The notes: generated by a model from the letters alone, not told the origin. Positions 23,360-32,944 are shown, counted from the stretch's first letter. The stretch is DNA of 33,193 bases from Clostridia bacterium (GCA_017472225.1 JAFUQS010000074.1:1-33193); one strand, 5' to 3'. Program-made: numbers and translations.

Positions 23360-23950
23360 TTAAATTATTCCTGTGACAAAAATTTCAATGCCGATGAATA
23401 TCAGAATAACACCGCCAAAAATCGAAGCCTTGTTTGAAAGCTTTGTTCCGAACTTTTTGCCGATTATAATTCCTGCAGTGCAAATAGCAAAGGTAACAGC
23501 ACCGATAATCAGGGTGCTCACAAGGGCTTGGGTAAGGTTATAATCTGCAATTGTGAAGCCGACGGAAAGCGCATCAATTGAGGTGGCGACGCCTTGAACA
23601 AGAAGAAGAGAAAAGGTAAGCTTTTTATCTTGTGCTTCGTCATTTTCTTTGTTCTGAATTCCTTCCTTCAGCATTTTACCGCCGATAAAGCAAAGCAGAA
23701 CGAGAGCTATCCACGGAATGAATTTCTGAAATGCATCGAAATACTGCGCAATGGTGTGTACACAGAACCAGCCAGTTAAGGGCATGAGTGTCTGAAAAAC
23801 TGCAAACACTCCGGCAATAAGGAAGATTCTTCCTTTTTTCATTTTCGGGTCATTAAGACCGTTTGCAAGTGAAACTGAAAAAGCATCCATTGCAAGTCCT
23901 GCACCAAGAAGAAGGCTGTTTGTGAAAAGCATAATTAAATCAGTTTGCAT
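23360..23950 (-). CDS. mntP: Manganese efflux pump MntP
   Basis: The ATG at 23950, behind CGGAGG, gives 196 residues, the usual MntP length; the open frame extends upstream only through the riboswitch. Six membrane segments are visible, with the two family-defining acidic repeats LLGAGLAMDAFSVSLANGL (residues 12-30) and VQGVATSIDALSVGFTIAD (about 117-135). The Asp residues in the two repeats (AMDAFS, SIDALS) are the proposed metal sites. It exports Mn2+ across the cytoplasmic membrane. Control is visible in the sequence: a promoter, a yybP-ykoY manganese riboswitch and a terminator hairpin precede the gene, so manganese should switch it on. Confidence 0.95.
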   Translation of the reverse strand: MQTDLIMLFTNSLLLGAGLAMDAFSVSLANGLNDPKMKKGRIFLIAGVFAVFQTLMPLTGWFCVHTIAQYFDAFQKFIPWIALVLLCFIGGKMLKEGIQNKENDEAQDKKLTFSLLLVQGVATSIDALSVGFTIADYNLTQALVSTLIIGAVTFAICTAGIIIGKKFGTKLSNKASIFGGVILIFIGIEIFVTGII

Positions 23951-23974
23951 GGTTAACCTCCGTTTTGTAACAAT

Positions 23975-24012
23975 TAAAAAATCCCCAAGCAAGGCTTTTG
24001 CCGTACTTGGGG
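23975..24012 (-). terminator. Riboswitch-controlled terminator before mntP
   Basis: On the minus strand CCCCAAG (24012-24006) pairs with CTTGGGG (23989-23983), with an inner GGC/GCC stem and a T-run at 23981-23976. It stands between the riboswitch and the mntP ribosome binding site, so it should form when manganese is low. Confidence 0.85.
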
Positions 24013-24054
24013 TGAAAAAACATATAATAAGACCATGTACAGCATAAGCTCTAT

Positions 24055-24150
24055 ACATGAGTCTCGCAATTTAAAACAAGCCAGACCTCAGGGTCAGTAT
24101 GTTGACTTGCTACGCAGCTTCTGCGCTTGCTACTCCCTCACAGGATTTTC
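24055..24150 (-). promoter_or_regulatory. yybP-ykoY manganese riboswitch
   Basis: The minus-strand leader contains the family's conserved pieces in order: GGGAGTAGC (about 24139-24131), a GCGCAG/CTGCG-type stem, GTCAACATACTGACC (from about 24104), GGTCTGGC and GCGAGAC (24067-24061). Closing bases TGAG and CTCA pair around it. It lies directly before a terminator and the mntP gene, the best-known target of this class. Manganese binding should prevent the terminator and allow mntP expression. Confidence 0.88.
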
Positions 24151-24159
24151 GTTGCCAAT

Positions 24160-24188
24160 ATAATAACACAATATGTAAATTAAGTCAA
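24160..24188 (-). promoter_or_regulatory. Promoter of the mntP riboswitch transcript
   Basis: On the minus strand TTGACT (24188-24183), 17 bases, TATTAT (24165-24160), just before the riboswitch. Confidence 0.75.
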
Positions 24189-24200
24189 TACATCCGTTGA

Positions 24201-25127
24201 TTATTTATTGACCCATTCACGGATTTCTTCGGGATGAGCAAAAATTTCATCAAGGCGCTTAAGGAAGGGGACAGCCTCACCGAAATCCATTGCTCTGTGG
24301 TCAAGAGCAATGCAGATGGGGAGAATTTTGCCGATAACAATTTCCTTTTTGCCGTCAATTTCCTTAACAACAGGCTTTTCCTGAATTGAGCCTATGCAGA
24401 AAACAGCAACCTGAGGAGGAATAACATCAAGAATTGTGGCGGTGCCCTTCTGATCACGGTAAAGTGAGCCGATGTTTGAAATTGTTACAGTGCCCTGTTC
24501 AATGTCAGCGTCACTGAGTCTTTCTGTTTCGGGAATTGAATAATAGGCTTTTCTTGCTTCACCCTTAAGAAGCTTTGTTCTTGTTTTTCCAAGCTTTGAC
24601 TCTGCAATTCTGAAAAGAGCCTGAACAATTTTACCTTCCTTGATTGTCTGAATGGTTTTGTTGTATGCAACGGTGTAAAGTGCTTCGGTCAGGTCGGAAT
24701 TCTCAGCTCTCTGGCGAAGCTCCTTCATGTAGACACTCATTTCATCAATGTTTTTATTGTGAAAATCATGAAGGTTTGTTGTCATCATTTTGCCGTTGGG
24801 AAGGATAGTAGGCATGGAAATGTTGATGTTTTCAAAAGTGTCAATTCTGCCCTTTGCGAATCTGTGGTCATACTTGATGTGAGAGTTCATAATGGGTGCA
24901 GCCTTGATACCCTCGGTGATCACCTTGAGCATAACAGTGTTGAAGGTAATCTTGTTTTCAGGTGTACGTTCAGCATTGATTTTCTGATATTCTTCAAAAA
25001 GTGCGCTTACTTCAGGCTCATACACATATGAAATGTGGGGGATATTCTGCCATGAGTCGGTTGTGACGGAAGCCACCATTTTTCTTTGAATATCATAATA
25101 CTCTGATTTGATGATTTTCATTTTCAC
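24201..25127 (-). CDS. Stand-alone E2-like acyltransferase catalytic domain (2-oxoacid dehydrogenase family)
   Basis: The 308-residue product (GTG at 25127, five bases after AGAGG; ATG at 25121 is also possible) is the catalytic core of dihydrolipoamide acyltransferases: FNTVMLKVITEGIKAAPIMN, GRIDTFENINISMPTILPNG, GTVTISNIGSLYRDQKGTAT and the active site ALDHRAMDF with His277 and Asp281. The family normally shows HRxxDG; the Gly is Phe here. Both the lipoyl domain and the peripheral-subunit-binding domain are missing, and no E1 or E3 gene is near, so it cannot act as a normal E2. It is more likely an acetyl- or acyl-transferase on another substrate, similar in principle to chloramphenicol acetyltransferase. 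Followed at once by the mntP promoter region. Confidence 0.87.
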   Translation of the reverse strand: MKMKIIKSEYYDIQRKMVASVTTDSWQNIPHISYVYEPEVSALFEEYQKINAERTPENKITFNTVMLKVITEGIKAAPIMNSHIKYDHRFAKGRIDTFENINISMPTILPNGKMMTTNLHDFHNKNIDEMSVYMKELRQRAENSDLTEALYTVAYNKTIQTIKEGKIVQALFRIAESKLGKTRTKLLKGEARKAYYSIPETERLSDADIEQGTVTISNIGSLYRDQKGTATILDVIPPQVAVFCIGSIQEKPVVKEIDGKKEIVIGKILPICIALDHRAMDFGEAVPFLKRLDEIFAHPEEIREWVNK

Positions 25128-25238
25128 ACTTACCTCTTTTCTTTTAAAATTACTTAGCTTTATTTTTAAATTTTCAATGAAGAAAAATAATATACACTCA
25201 GGATTATAAAAAGTCGTCTTTATAAAAATATATTATAA

Positions 25239-25471
25239 ATATTAACACAATATGAACAAATCGATTATTTTATGAATTCTGTATATTCACATAAATATAG
25301 CACTATTATGATGAAAATTTTTTAGCGATATTAACAAAATATGAATTTTAAAGAGAAAAAACATGAAAAAAACGATTTATCCGTCGAAAAAACAAACACG
25401 GTGTAATATGTTTATAACCGACAAAAAGTATACATCTGTCGGTTTTGTTAGGATTGTGTTATTTTATGAAT
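25239..25471. repeat. Short direct repeats in an AT-rich gene gap
   Basis: The 25128-25595 gap has no gene. ATATTAACACAATATGAA (25239-25256) recurs at 25328-25345 with one mismatch, and TTATTTTATGAAT (25265-25277) recurs at 25459-25471. A hairpin AACCGACA/TGTCGGTT lies at 25416-25444. The gap should contain the promoter of the E2-like gene, but I could not place it. Confidence 0.6.
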
Positions 25472-25540
25472 ATTATATGAATGATGTTGAGTCTTCATAA
25501 AAAATAGACACTTATGCAAAAACTGTACATCAGGCAAAAG

Positions 25541-25580
25541 AAAAGCTGTCGCTCGGAATTAACCTTCGGCGACAGCTTTT
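25541..25580. terminator. Terminator after the BMP lipoprotein gene
   Basis: AAAAGCTGTCGC (25541-25552) pairs with GCGACAGCTTTT (25569-25580); T-rich flanks on both strands. It lies 15 bases beyond the stop codon of the minus-strand gene. Confidence 0.88.
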
Positions 25581-25595
25581 TGTTGATTGCTTCAA

Positions 25596-26801
25596 TTAAA
25601 CGATAACAAGCTCAACATTTTTGAAATTTTCTTTTCTGATTCCCGCTTCATAGTCCTTGTCAACCTTCACAGAACCATCCTTCAGTGAGGAAAGAAGCTT
25701 TTCGTAATCTTCAACCGTGAATTTCTTCATTGACCATGTTTTTGTTGGCAGACCGACTGCGTTTTCTGCGGCACCGAGGGTTGTCTGAATGCCTCCGACC
25801 TCGTTCCATTTGTCTGCGTAAAATTTGTCCAGAACATAAGAAACCGATTCTCTCAAGCCCTTGGTTGCCGAAGTGATGACGGTATCCGACTGTGTTGATT
25901 GGTCAACATCAACACCGATGATTTTTCCGTCATTGGCTGAAGCTGCTGCAAAAGCCGACTGGCACATTTCACCACCGCAGCAGAATATTATTTCCGTTCC
26001 GTTTGAATACCAACCGTCAAGCATTGTCTGAAGCTCAGGCGAAGCGGAAAAGGAAGCGCCGTATTCCCAACTGAAATTCATGCTTACGAGGGTGTCAATT
26101 TCCTTGGCGGCGGCATCAGCCCCTTGAATATATCCGTAAGCGAAGCGGCTTGTTGCAGGGTTGGTACCGCCACCGCCACCGGTAAAGCCAAGCTTAGTGT
26201 AGCCCTCCTTAACAGCGGCATAGCCGGCAAGAAAGCCTGATTGCTCCTCGTTGAAGTCAACGGTTGCAACATTTTCAAGAATATTTCCGTCATCATCCTT
26301 AAGAGGCTCGGAGGCATCTATAAACACAAACTTAACATCCTTAAGCTCCGTTGCAGCCTTCTTAAGCGGTGTACCCTGAAGGAAGCCTGCGCAGATAATA
26401 ATTTCTGCCCCTGCATCGGCGGCAGCCTTCATTGCATCGTATCTGTCTTCATCTGTTGCCGCATTGCCGTTTGCGGGCTGATAATACTTATAGGATTTGT
26501 CATTGTCTGAGGAATATTTTTTAACACCCTCCCATGTTCCCTGATTGAAGGACTTATCCTTTAGCTGACCCACATCCGTTACAAATGCAATTTCATATTT
26601 CCCGTCTTCCGAGGTCATTGTATCAGGAATAGCGTCATAGTTTACCTCCTCGGTTTCCGTCGCAGAGGTTGTGCCTTCGGTGGTTGCTGTCTGACTCGGG
26701 GCAGCATCTTGTGTTGTCGGAACTTCTTCATTTGTTCCGCCGCAAGCCGCAAGAGTCAAAAGCATTGACAAAGCGAGTATAATAGCGATAAATTTTTTCA
26801 T
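25596..26801 (-). CDS. BMP-family (PnrA/TmpC-like) nucleoside-binding lipoprotein
   Basis: A 401-residue lipoprotein starting at 26801 behind AAAGGAGG. The signal peptide MKKFIAIILALSMLLTLAAC has a canonical LAAC lipobox with Cys20. A Thr/Ala-rich linker follows to about residue 55. The binding domain shows EIAFVTDVGQLKDKSFNQGT (68-87), DAGAEIIICAGFL, VKFVFIDASEP, NVATVDFNEEQSGFLAGYAA, LGFTGGGG and KIIGVDVDQSTQSD, all typical of BMP proteins. Known members bind purine nucleosides and feed an ABC importer, whose permease and ATPase genes are not in this window. The nearby deoC-deoD-deoB-cdd operon, though separated by gdhA, fits nucleoside uptake. It is monocistronic. Confidence 0.93.
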   Translation of the reverse strand: MKKFIAIILALSMLLTLAACGGTNEEVPTTQDAAPSQTATTEGTTSATETEEVNYDAIPDTMTSEDGKYEIAFVTDVGQLKDKSFNQGTWEGVKKYSSDNDKSYKYYQPANGNAATDEDRYDAMKAAADAGAEIIICAGFLQGTPLKKAATELKDVKFVFIDASEPLKDDDGNILENVATVDFNEEQSGFLAGYAAVKEGYTKLGFTGGGGGTNPATSRFAYGYIQGADAAAKEIDTLVSMNFSWEYGASFSASPELQTMLDGWYSNGTEIIFCCGGEMCQSAFAAASANDGKIIGVDVDQSTQSDTVITSATKGLRESVSYVLDKFYADKWNEVGGIQTTLGAAENAVGLPTKTWSMKKFTVEDYEKLLSSLKDGSVKVDKDYEAGIRKENFKNVELVIV

Positions 26802-26831
26802 TTTGGAATCCTCCTTTATAATTTGATTTTT

Positions 26832-28323
<1,492 letters not shown>

Positions 28324-28397
28324 AATAGGGTCCTTTCGCTCTTCGGACCCGATATAACGAAAAGCTTCTGTCCGCACAATGAGTAAAGATAAAACAG

Positions 28398-28436
28398 AAA
28401 AAGACATCTGATTTCATCAAATTCAGATGTCTTTTT
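28398..28436. terminator. Bidirectional terminator between gdhA and cdd
   Basis: AAAAAGACATCTGA (28398-28411) pairs with TCAGATGTCTTTTT (28423-28436). It works for the plus-strand gdhA and for the minus-strand deo operon. A weaker GGGTCC/GGACCC hairpin lies at 28328-28350, and a TTACTGC/GCAGTAA repeat at 28494-28532. Confidence 0.88.
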
Positions 28437-28551
28437 AATTTAAAGCTTATTATAATTTACCCTCTTGCCGACAGATAAAGGTTACATCAATCCTTACTGC
28501 AACCACAATTTTGCATATAATTGCCGCAGTAAATCCTGACTCACCATGCAT

Positions 28552-28947
28552 TTATAAGGTGAATCCGAAGGGCAAAAGCTCACCTAAGCTGACCTTGAGA
28601 TATTCCTCACCGTTTTTGCCTGCAAGAATTTTGAAATCTTCATCGCAGAATTCCTTCATAACCTGTCTGCAGACCCCGCATGGAGTGAAATAATCCTTGA
28701 AGTCAAGCGACTTACCACCGACAACTGCAATTGCTTCAAAGTCCTTTTCGCCCTCACTTACAGCTTTGAAAAAAGCAGTTCTTTCAGCGCAGTTGGTGGG
28801 GGTATATGAGGCGTTTTCAATGTTACAGCCAAGATAAACCTTTCCGTTCTTTGTCAGAAGTGCCGCACCTACAGTGTATCCCGAATAGGGAGCATAGGCT
28901 TTTTCAGCCGCATTTTTTGCAAGGTCAATAAGTTCTCTGTCAGTCAT
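28552..28947 (-). CDS. cdd: Cytidine deaminase
   Basis: A 131-residue protein with the complete zinc site: Cys53 and the catalytic Glu55 in NCAERTAFF, Cys90 and Cys93 in TPCGVCRQVM. The substrate-binding CNIENASY motif (41-48) is also present. Length equals the normal tetrameric bacterial form. It converts cytidine and deoxycytidine to uridine and deoxyuridine. Start at 28947 follows AAGGAG; the gene begins six bases after deoB ends, and it is the last gene of the deo operon. It ends by convergence with gdhA at a shared terminator. Confidence 0.96.
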   Translation of the reverse strand: MTDRELIDLAKNAAEKAYAPYSGYTVGAALLTKNGKVYLGCNIENASYTPTNCAERTAFFKAVSEGEKDFEAIAVVGGKSLDFKDYFTPCGVCRQVMKEFCDEDFKILAGKNGEEYLKVSLGELLPFGFTL

Positions 28948-28953
28948 GAGTAT

Positions 28954-30123
28954 TTACTCCTTTATAATTTCCTTTTTAAAGCTTTCTCCTGAGATTTTGC
29001 TGTTAATTTCAAAAATATCTGCAATTGTTCTGCCGATGTCGGCAAAGCTTTTCCTTGTTCCGAGGTTGACACTCCTGACCCCTTTTCCGTAAACCAGAAG
29101 GGGTGTATATTCTCTGGAATGGTCTGTGCTTTCGGTTAAGGGATCACATCCGTGGTCGGCAGTAATCATAAGAATATCATCGTCTTTAAGCGTATTGATA
29201 AAATCACCGAGCCAACGGTCAAATTCCATCAGTGCCTCGGCATAGCCCTTTGCATTGTTTCTGTGGCCGAACATCATGTCAAAGTCAACAAGGTTCGTGA
29301 AGCAAAGCCCGTTGAAATCATCCTTTGCAAAATTCTTTGTCAGCTCCATGCCGTGAGAATTTGATTTTGTGGGGTTTGATTTTTTCATCGATTTCCCTGC
29401 AAAAATATCATAAATTTTGCCCACGGGAATAACATCAAAGCCCTTTTCACTCAGCTCATCAATGAGGGTTGTTTTCGGTGGCACCAATGAAAAGTCATGT
29501 CTGTTTGAGGTCCTTTTGAAGTTGGGATAATCACCTTCAAAGGGTCTTGCAATAACTCTGCCCACAGAATGCTCGCCTTTAAGAATTTCTCTTGCGATTT
29601 CGCAATATTCATAAAGCTTTTCGGGCGGAACAAGGTCTTCATGTGCCGCAATCTGAAAAACACTGTCAGCAGAGGTATAAACAATCAGGTCACCCGATTC
29701 AAGGTGCTGTTTGCCGTAATCCTCAATTACCTGAGTGCCTGAATAGGGCTTGTTGCAAAGAACTCCTCTGCCTGTTCTTTTTGAAAACTCACTGAGAATT
29801 TCTTCGGGGAATCCGTCGGGATAGGTGGGAAGGGGCTTGTTCGAAATAATTCCGCATATTTCCCAATGTCCCGTTGTGGTGTCCTTACCCTTTGACATCT
29901 CGGCACATCTGCCGTAAGAACCTGAGGGTGAGGCTTCCTTTTCGGCATAGTCGATGCCGTCAATATTGAAAAGCCCTAATTTTTTCATGTTAGGCACTGC
30001 AAAGCCCTCTTGATTGAAGCAGACCTTGAGTGTGTTGCTGCCCTCGTCACCATAGGCGGCGGCATCCGGCATTTCACCGATGCCCACTGAATCAAGAACG
30101 ATTAAAAATACTCGCTTAGTCAT
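28954..30123 (-). CDS. deoB: Phosphopentomutase
   Basis: The 389-residue protein is a typical DeoB: metal-binding VLDSVGIGEMPDA near the N-terminus, GKDTTTGHWEICG with the catalytic Thr around residue 82-85, the DeoB cap domain (GTQVIEDYGKQHLESGDLIV, YTSADSVFQIAAHE), and the C-terminal metal motif MITADHGCDPLTESTDHSRE. It moves phosphate between positions 1 and 5 of ribose or deoxyribose. The ribosome binding site is weak (GGATAAG), and it starts 21 bases after deoD, so it depends on the operon transcript. In the cell it links DeoD (ribose-1-phosphate out) to DeoC (deoxyribose-5-phosphate in). Confidence 0.97.
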   Translation of the reverse strand: MTKRVFLIVLDSVGIGEMPDAAAYGDEGSNTLKVCFNQEGFAVPNMKKLGLFNIDGIDYAEKEASPSGSYGRCAEMSKGKDTTTGHWEICGIISNKPLPTYPDGFPEEILSEFSKRTGRGVLCNKPYSGTQVIEDYGKQHLESGDLIVYTSADSVFQIAAHEDLVPPEKLYEYCEIAREILKGEHSVGRVIARPFEGDYPNFKRTSNRHDFSLVPPKTTLIDELSEKGFDVIPVGKIYDIFAGKSMKKSNPTKSNSHGMELTKNFAKDDFNGLCFTNLVDFDMMFGHRNNAKGYAEALMEFDRWLGDFINTLKDDDILMITADHGCDPLTESTDHSREYTPLLVYGKGVRSVNLGTRKSFADIGRTIADIFEINSKISGESFKKEIIKE

Positions 30124-30144
30124 TAAATCACTTATCCAATCTGA

Positions 30145-30870
30145 TTATTTATCCATTTTTACCGCAGTTTCAAGGGCAATCTTCATCATGTCTGTGAAGG
30201 TGTTCTGCCTTTCCTCTGCCGTGCAGGCTTCTCCTGTGAAGGGAAGGTCGGAAATTGTGCATATGGCAAGAGCTTTTTTATTAAGACGCATGGCATTGAG
30301 ATAGAGTCCTGCTGCCTCCATTTCAACTGCAATTGAGCCTGCGTTTGCCCATTTCTTCATTGAGTCCGGATCTGCATCGTAGAAGGTGTCGGAAGAATAA
30401 AGGTTACCGACCTTCATGTCAATGCCGATTTCCTTTGCCGATTCCACTGCTGTTGTGAGAAGCTCAAAGGAGCAGGTCGGGGCAATTGTGCCACGCACTC
30501 CGAACTGCTTTGCAAAGTTGGAATTTGTGTTTGCGCCAATACCTGCAACAACATCCCTGAGGTTAATACCTTCACCTATACCGCCTGCCGAGCCGATTCG
30601 GATGATATTTTCCACATCAAAGAATTTATAAAGCTCATAAGAATAAATACCTATTGAGGGAATACCCATACCACTTGCCATAACAGATACCTTGTGGCCC
30701 TTGTATGTGCCGGTGTATCCCTGAATACCTCTTACATTGTTAATGAGAACAGCATCTTCAAGAAAGGTTTCTGCAATCATTTTTGCTCTCAGGGGGTCAC
30801 CCGGCATGAGTACGGTTTTTGCAAAGGAGAACCCCTCCTTCAGATTTATATGCGGTGTTGATACTGACAT
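30145..30870 (-). CDS. deoD: Purine-nucleoside phosphorylase, DeoD type
   Basis: A 241-residue hexameric-type phosphorylase: MPGDPLRAKMIAETFLED (phosphate-binding GDPxRA), MASGMGIPSIGIYSYELYKF, IIRIGSAGGIGEGINLRDVV, VEMEAAGLYLNAM and the catalytic Asp in AICTISDLPFTGE. It cleaves purine nucleosides with phosphate to base and (deoxy)ribose-1-phosphate. Start at 30870 follows AAGGAGG. It is 11 bases downstream of deoC and 21 upstream of deoB, so it belongs to the operon. Confidence 0.97.
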   Translation of the reverse strand: MSVSTPHINLKEGFSFAKTVLMPGDPLRAKMIAETFLEDAVLINNVRGIQGYTGTYKGHKVSVMASGMGIPSIGIYSYELYKFFDVENIIRIGSAGGIGEGINLRDVVAGIGANTNSNFAKQFGVRGTIAPTCSFELLTTAVESAKEIGIDMKVGNLYSSDTFYDADPDSMKKWANAGSIAVEMEAAGLYLNAMRLNKKALAICTISDLPFTGEACTAEERQNTFTDMMKIALETAVKMDK

Positions 30871-30881
30871 ATTTTTCCTCC

Positions 30882-31547
30882 TTAATATCCGTGAGATTCT
30901 TCATTTTTGACAATTTTAACAATTCTGCTTGTGCCGAGCCTTGAAGCACCGTTTTTCAGCATATCTTCTGCATCCTGAAGGCTTGAAATTCCGCCTGCGG
31001 CTTTAATCAGAAGATGATCCTTGACATTACGGCTGAAAAGCGCAATGTCTTCCTTTGTTGCACCGCCTGTGGAAAAGCCTGTTGAGGTTTTGATATAGTC
31101 TGCACCGGATTCGGAAACGATTTGGCACATTTTCACCTTTTCTTCCTGTGTAAGAAGGCAGGTTTCAATGATAACCTTCAGAAGCTTTCCGTTGCAGCTT
31201 TTTTTGATTTCCCTGATTTCATTGAGGATTTCATCATATCTTTTGTCCTTGAGCATACCGATGTTGATTACCATATCAATTTCATCGGCACCTTCCTTAA
31301 CCGCCTCGGCCGTTTCAAAGCATTTGACAGCAGTTGTGCTGTAGCCGTTCGGGAAACCGATAACGGTGCAAATTTTAATTTTATCCTTAACATATTCCTT
31401 TGCTTTTTTCACATATGAGGGCGGAATACATACACTTGCACAGCCGTATTTTATTCCGTCGTCACAAAGAGAGCTGATATCTGCCCAGGTTGCTCCCTGA
31501 CCTAAAACGGTGTGATCAACCTTTGAAAGAATATCTTTGATTTCCAT
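30882..31547 (-). CDS. deoC: Deoxyribose-phosphate aldolase
   Basis: A 221-residue DeoC with [34 protein letters not shown] (catalytic Asp), [12 protein letters not shown], and the Schiff-base Lys in [15 protein letters not shown]. It splits deoxyribose-5-phosphate into glyceraldehyde-3-phosphate and acetaldehyde. It is the first gene of the operon; the ATG at 31547 lies ten bases after GGAGG. The promoter at 31590-31618 and the nearby palindrome at 31623-31670 are visible upstream. Confidence 0.97.
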   Translation of the reverse strand: MEIKDILSKVDHTVLGQGATWADISSLCDDGIKYGCASVCIPPSYVKKAKEYVKDKIKICTVIGFPNGYSTTAVKCFETAEAVKEGADEIDMVINIGMLKDKRYDEILNEIREIKKSCNGKLLKVIIETCLLTQEEKVKMCQIVSESGADYIKTSTGFSTGGATKEDIALFSRNVKDHLLIKAAGGISSLQDAEDMLKNGASRLGTSRIVKIVKNEESHGY

Positions 31548-31589
31548 AAGAAAAATACCTCCACTTTATTTTTGTACCTTTACAGATAA

Positions 31590-31618
31590 ATATTACATTC
31601 AACTCAAAGAAAAGTCAA
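31590..31618 (-). promoter_or_regulatory. Promoter of the deo operon
   Basis: On the minus strand TTGACT (31618-31613), 17 bases, TAATAT (31595-31590), about 40 bases before deoC. Confidence 0.75.
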
Positions 31619-31622
31619 ATAA

Positions 31623-31670
31623 ATTTAAGTTGGCGAGTTTAATCCGGTTTTTGCTTCCGTCAACTTAAAT
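31623..31670. promoter_or_regulatory. Inverted repeat between the two divergent promoters (candidate operator)
   Basis: ATTTAAGTTG (31623-31632) and CAACTTAAAT (31661-31670) are perfect inverse copies 28 bases apart, with three further pairs inside (one G-T). The site lies right between the deo promoter and the promoter at 31679. A deo repressor site is inferred, not shown. Confidence 0.45.
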
Positions 31671-31678
31671 GAAACTTC

Positions 31679-31707
31679 TTGACTCGGACTTATAAATCGG
31701 TTATTAT
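31679..31707 (+). promoter_or_regulatory. Promoter of the SHOCT-domain gene
   Basis: TTGACT (31679-31684), 17 bases, TATTAT (31702-31707), 51 bases before the start codon. Confidence 0.75.
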
Positions 31708-31758
31708 ATTTCTTGGGGTTATAAAGTGTATTGAGATAATAAAAAAGGAGAGAACCAA

Positions 31759-32679
31759 ATGAATTTCAAACAGGATTATTCGGAACTTACAACTGAAGAG
31801 CTTAAGCAACTAAAAAAGTCAACCGTTCAGAAAAGCACGGTTATAAGTCTGTTGCTTATCGTGGCAGGCGTCGTGCTTATGTTTTTTACGGATTTTTCTT
31901 CCGTACCGACAATGATAGGTATGGTGTGTATGCTTTCTTCACTCGTTAACACCTTTTACACTTCATTTGTTAAAGCAAGACCCATTGAAATCGAACTCGG
32001 AAAACGAGCAAGAGGGGATTGGATGAATATAGTAGGCTCCGTTATTCCCGATGGCTGCACAACAACGGTTACCGTTACGGGCAGCAATATCCGTGACATG
32101 AACAGCTTCGGCTTCGGGCTTAAAAAAGGGATGACATACTATGTGTGGAAAAAGGATGGAAGTCTCAACTTTTTCCCTACAGGCGGTACGGGTAAAAATA
32201 CTGAAAATCTTCTGAAATCAATTCCTCTTAGCAGTATTCTTTTTTATGAAAAGACAGGTGAGCGATATCATGAAACAAGGATAAGCGGCGGCGGAGGAAA
32301 CAGAGTATCCGTAACAGGTGCCGTTGTTGGCAAGGCAGTTGGAGGCACAGCCGGTGCTGTTCTTCTCGGAAACAAGGGTGCAAGGCCTGTTCAGAGCAGA
32401 GATGTTGTTCACGATGACCGTGCAACTTGTATGAGATTTTCAAATCAGATGTTCATAAATTTTGCCTTACACGATTATAATGTGCTCAGAATGGTTATCC
32501 CGGAAAAGGATGCCGAGGTGGTTGCCGGAGGCAAAGAAAAAGCTTCACAGAGTCCGTCAGAACAGAGTGTGCCCATTTCTGCGGCAGACGAAATTGCAAA
32601 ATTCAAAAAGCTTCTTGATGAAGGTGTAATCACTGAGGCTGAATTTGAAGCTAAAAAGAAGAAGCTTCTGGATTTATAA
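31759..32679 (+). CDS. Membrane protein with C-terminal SHOCT domain, unknown function
   Basis: The 306-residue product starts at 31759 behind AAAGGAG. Two membrane segments are visible near the N-terminus (VISLLLIVAGVVLMFFTDF and TMIGMVCMLSSLVNTFYTSF, about residues 29-73). A soluble region of about 180 residues follows, containing a Gly-rich stretch (GGGGNRVSVTGAVVGKAVGG, about 174-193). The last 35 residues (DEIAKFKKLLDEGVITEAEF, then EAKKKKLLDL) are a SHOCT domain, a short helical hairpin common at the C-terminus of bacterial membrane and oligomerising proteins. The soluble region is not recognised. It is divergent from the deo operon, with its own promoter, and shows no functional link to it. 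Confidence 0.8.
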   Translation: MNFKQDYSELTTEELKQLKKSTVQKSTVISLLLIVAGVVLMFFTDFSSVPTMIGMVCMLSSLVNTFYTSFVKARPIEIELGKRARGDWMNIVGSVIPDGCTTTVTVTGSNIRDMNSFGFGLKKGMTYYVWKKDGSLNFFPTGGTGKNTENLLKSIPLSSILFYEKTGERYHETRISGGGGNRVSVTGAVVGKAVGGTAGAVLLGNKGARPVQSRDVVHDDRATCMRFSNQMFINFALHDYNVLRMVIPEKDAEVVAGGKEKASQSPSEQSVPISAADEIAKFKKLLDEGVITEAEFEAKKKKLLDL

Positions 32680-32713
32680 ACAGGAACTGTAAATAACTAT
32701 TTAAAAAGTGAGA

Positions 32714-32865
32714 AAAAACAACGTAAAAAGTAATTCTCTTTCTGAAAGCAGCCCGAGTCAGTAGACAGTAGTCAGGAGACAGGTGTCAGTAGTCAGTAGT
32801 CAGGAGACAGGAAAGATAAAAAACAAGAAAAACAACGTAAAAAGGAATTCTCTTTCTGAAAGCAG
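32714..32865. repeat. 38-bp direct repeat enclosing AGTCAGTAG-type short repeats
   Basis: A 38-base unit (starts AAAAACAACGTAAAAAG, ends CTTTCTGAAAGCAG) occurs at 32714-32751 and 32828-32865 with one mismatch. Between them AGTAGTCAGGAGACAGG occurs at 32767-32783 and 32795-32811, with further partial AGTCAGTAG units. No open frame is present. Confidence 0.85.
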
Positions 32866-32944
32866 ATTGTAGCGGGAGCGACTGTCGGACTACAGGCTGT
32901 GGAAAGGCACACAAATAAAATAGACAATAGCAGACCTTGCGGAA

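Noticed and set aside
23951..24058. An N-terminal extension of MntP
   Set aside because: The extra frame reads through the riboswitch and terminator. The ATG at 23950 has a strong ribosome binding site and gives the standard protein length.
32761..32811. Short AGTCAGTAG-type repeats that might look like a CRISPR array
   Set aside because: Units are short, irregular and overlap, with no spacers of even length and no cas gene.
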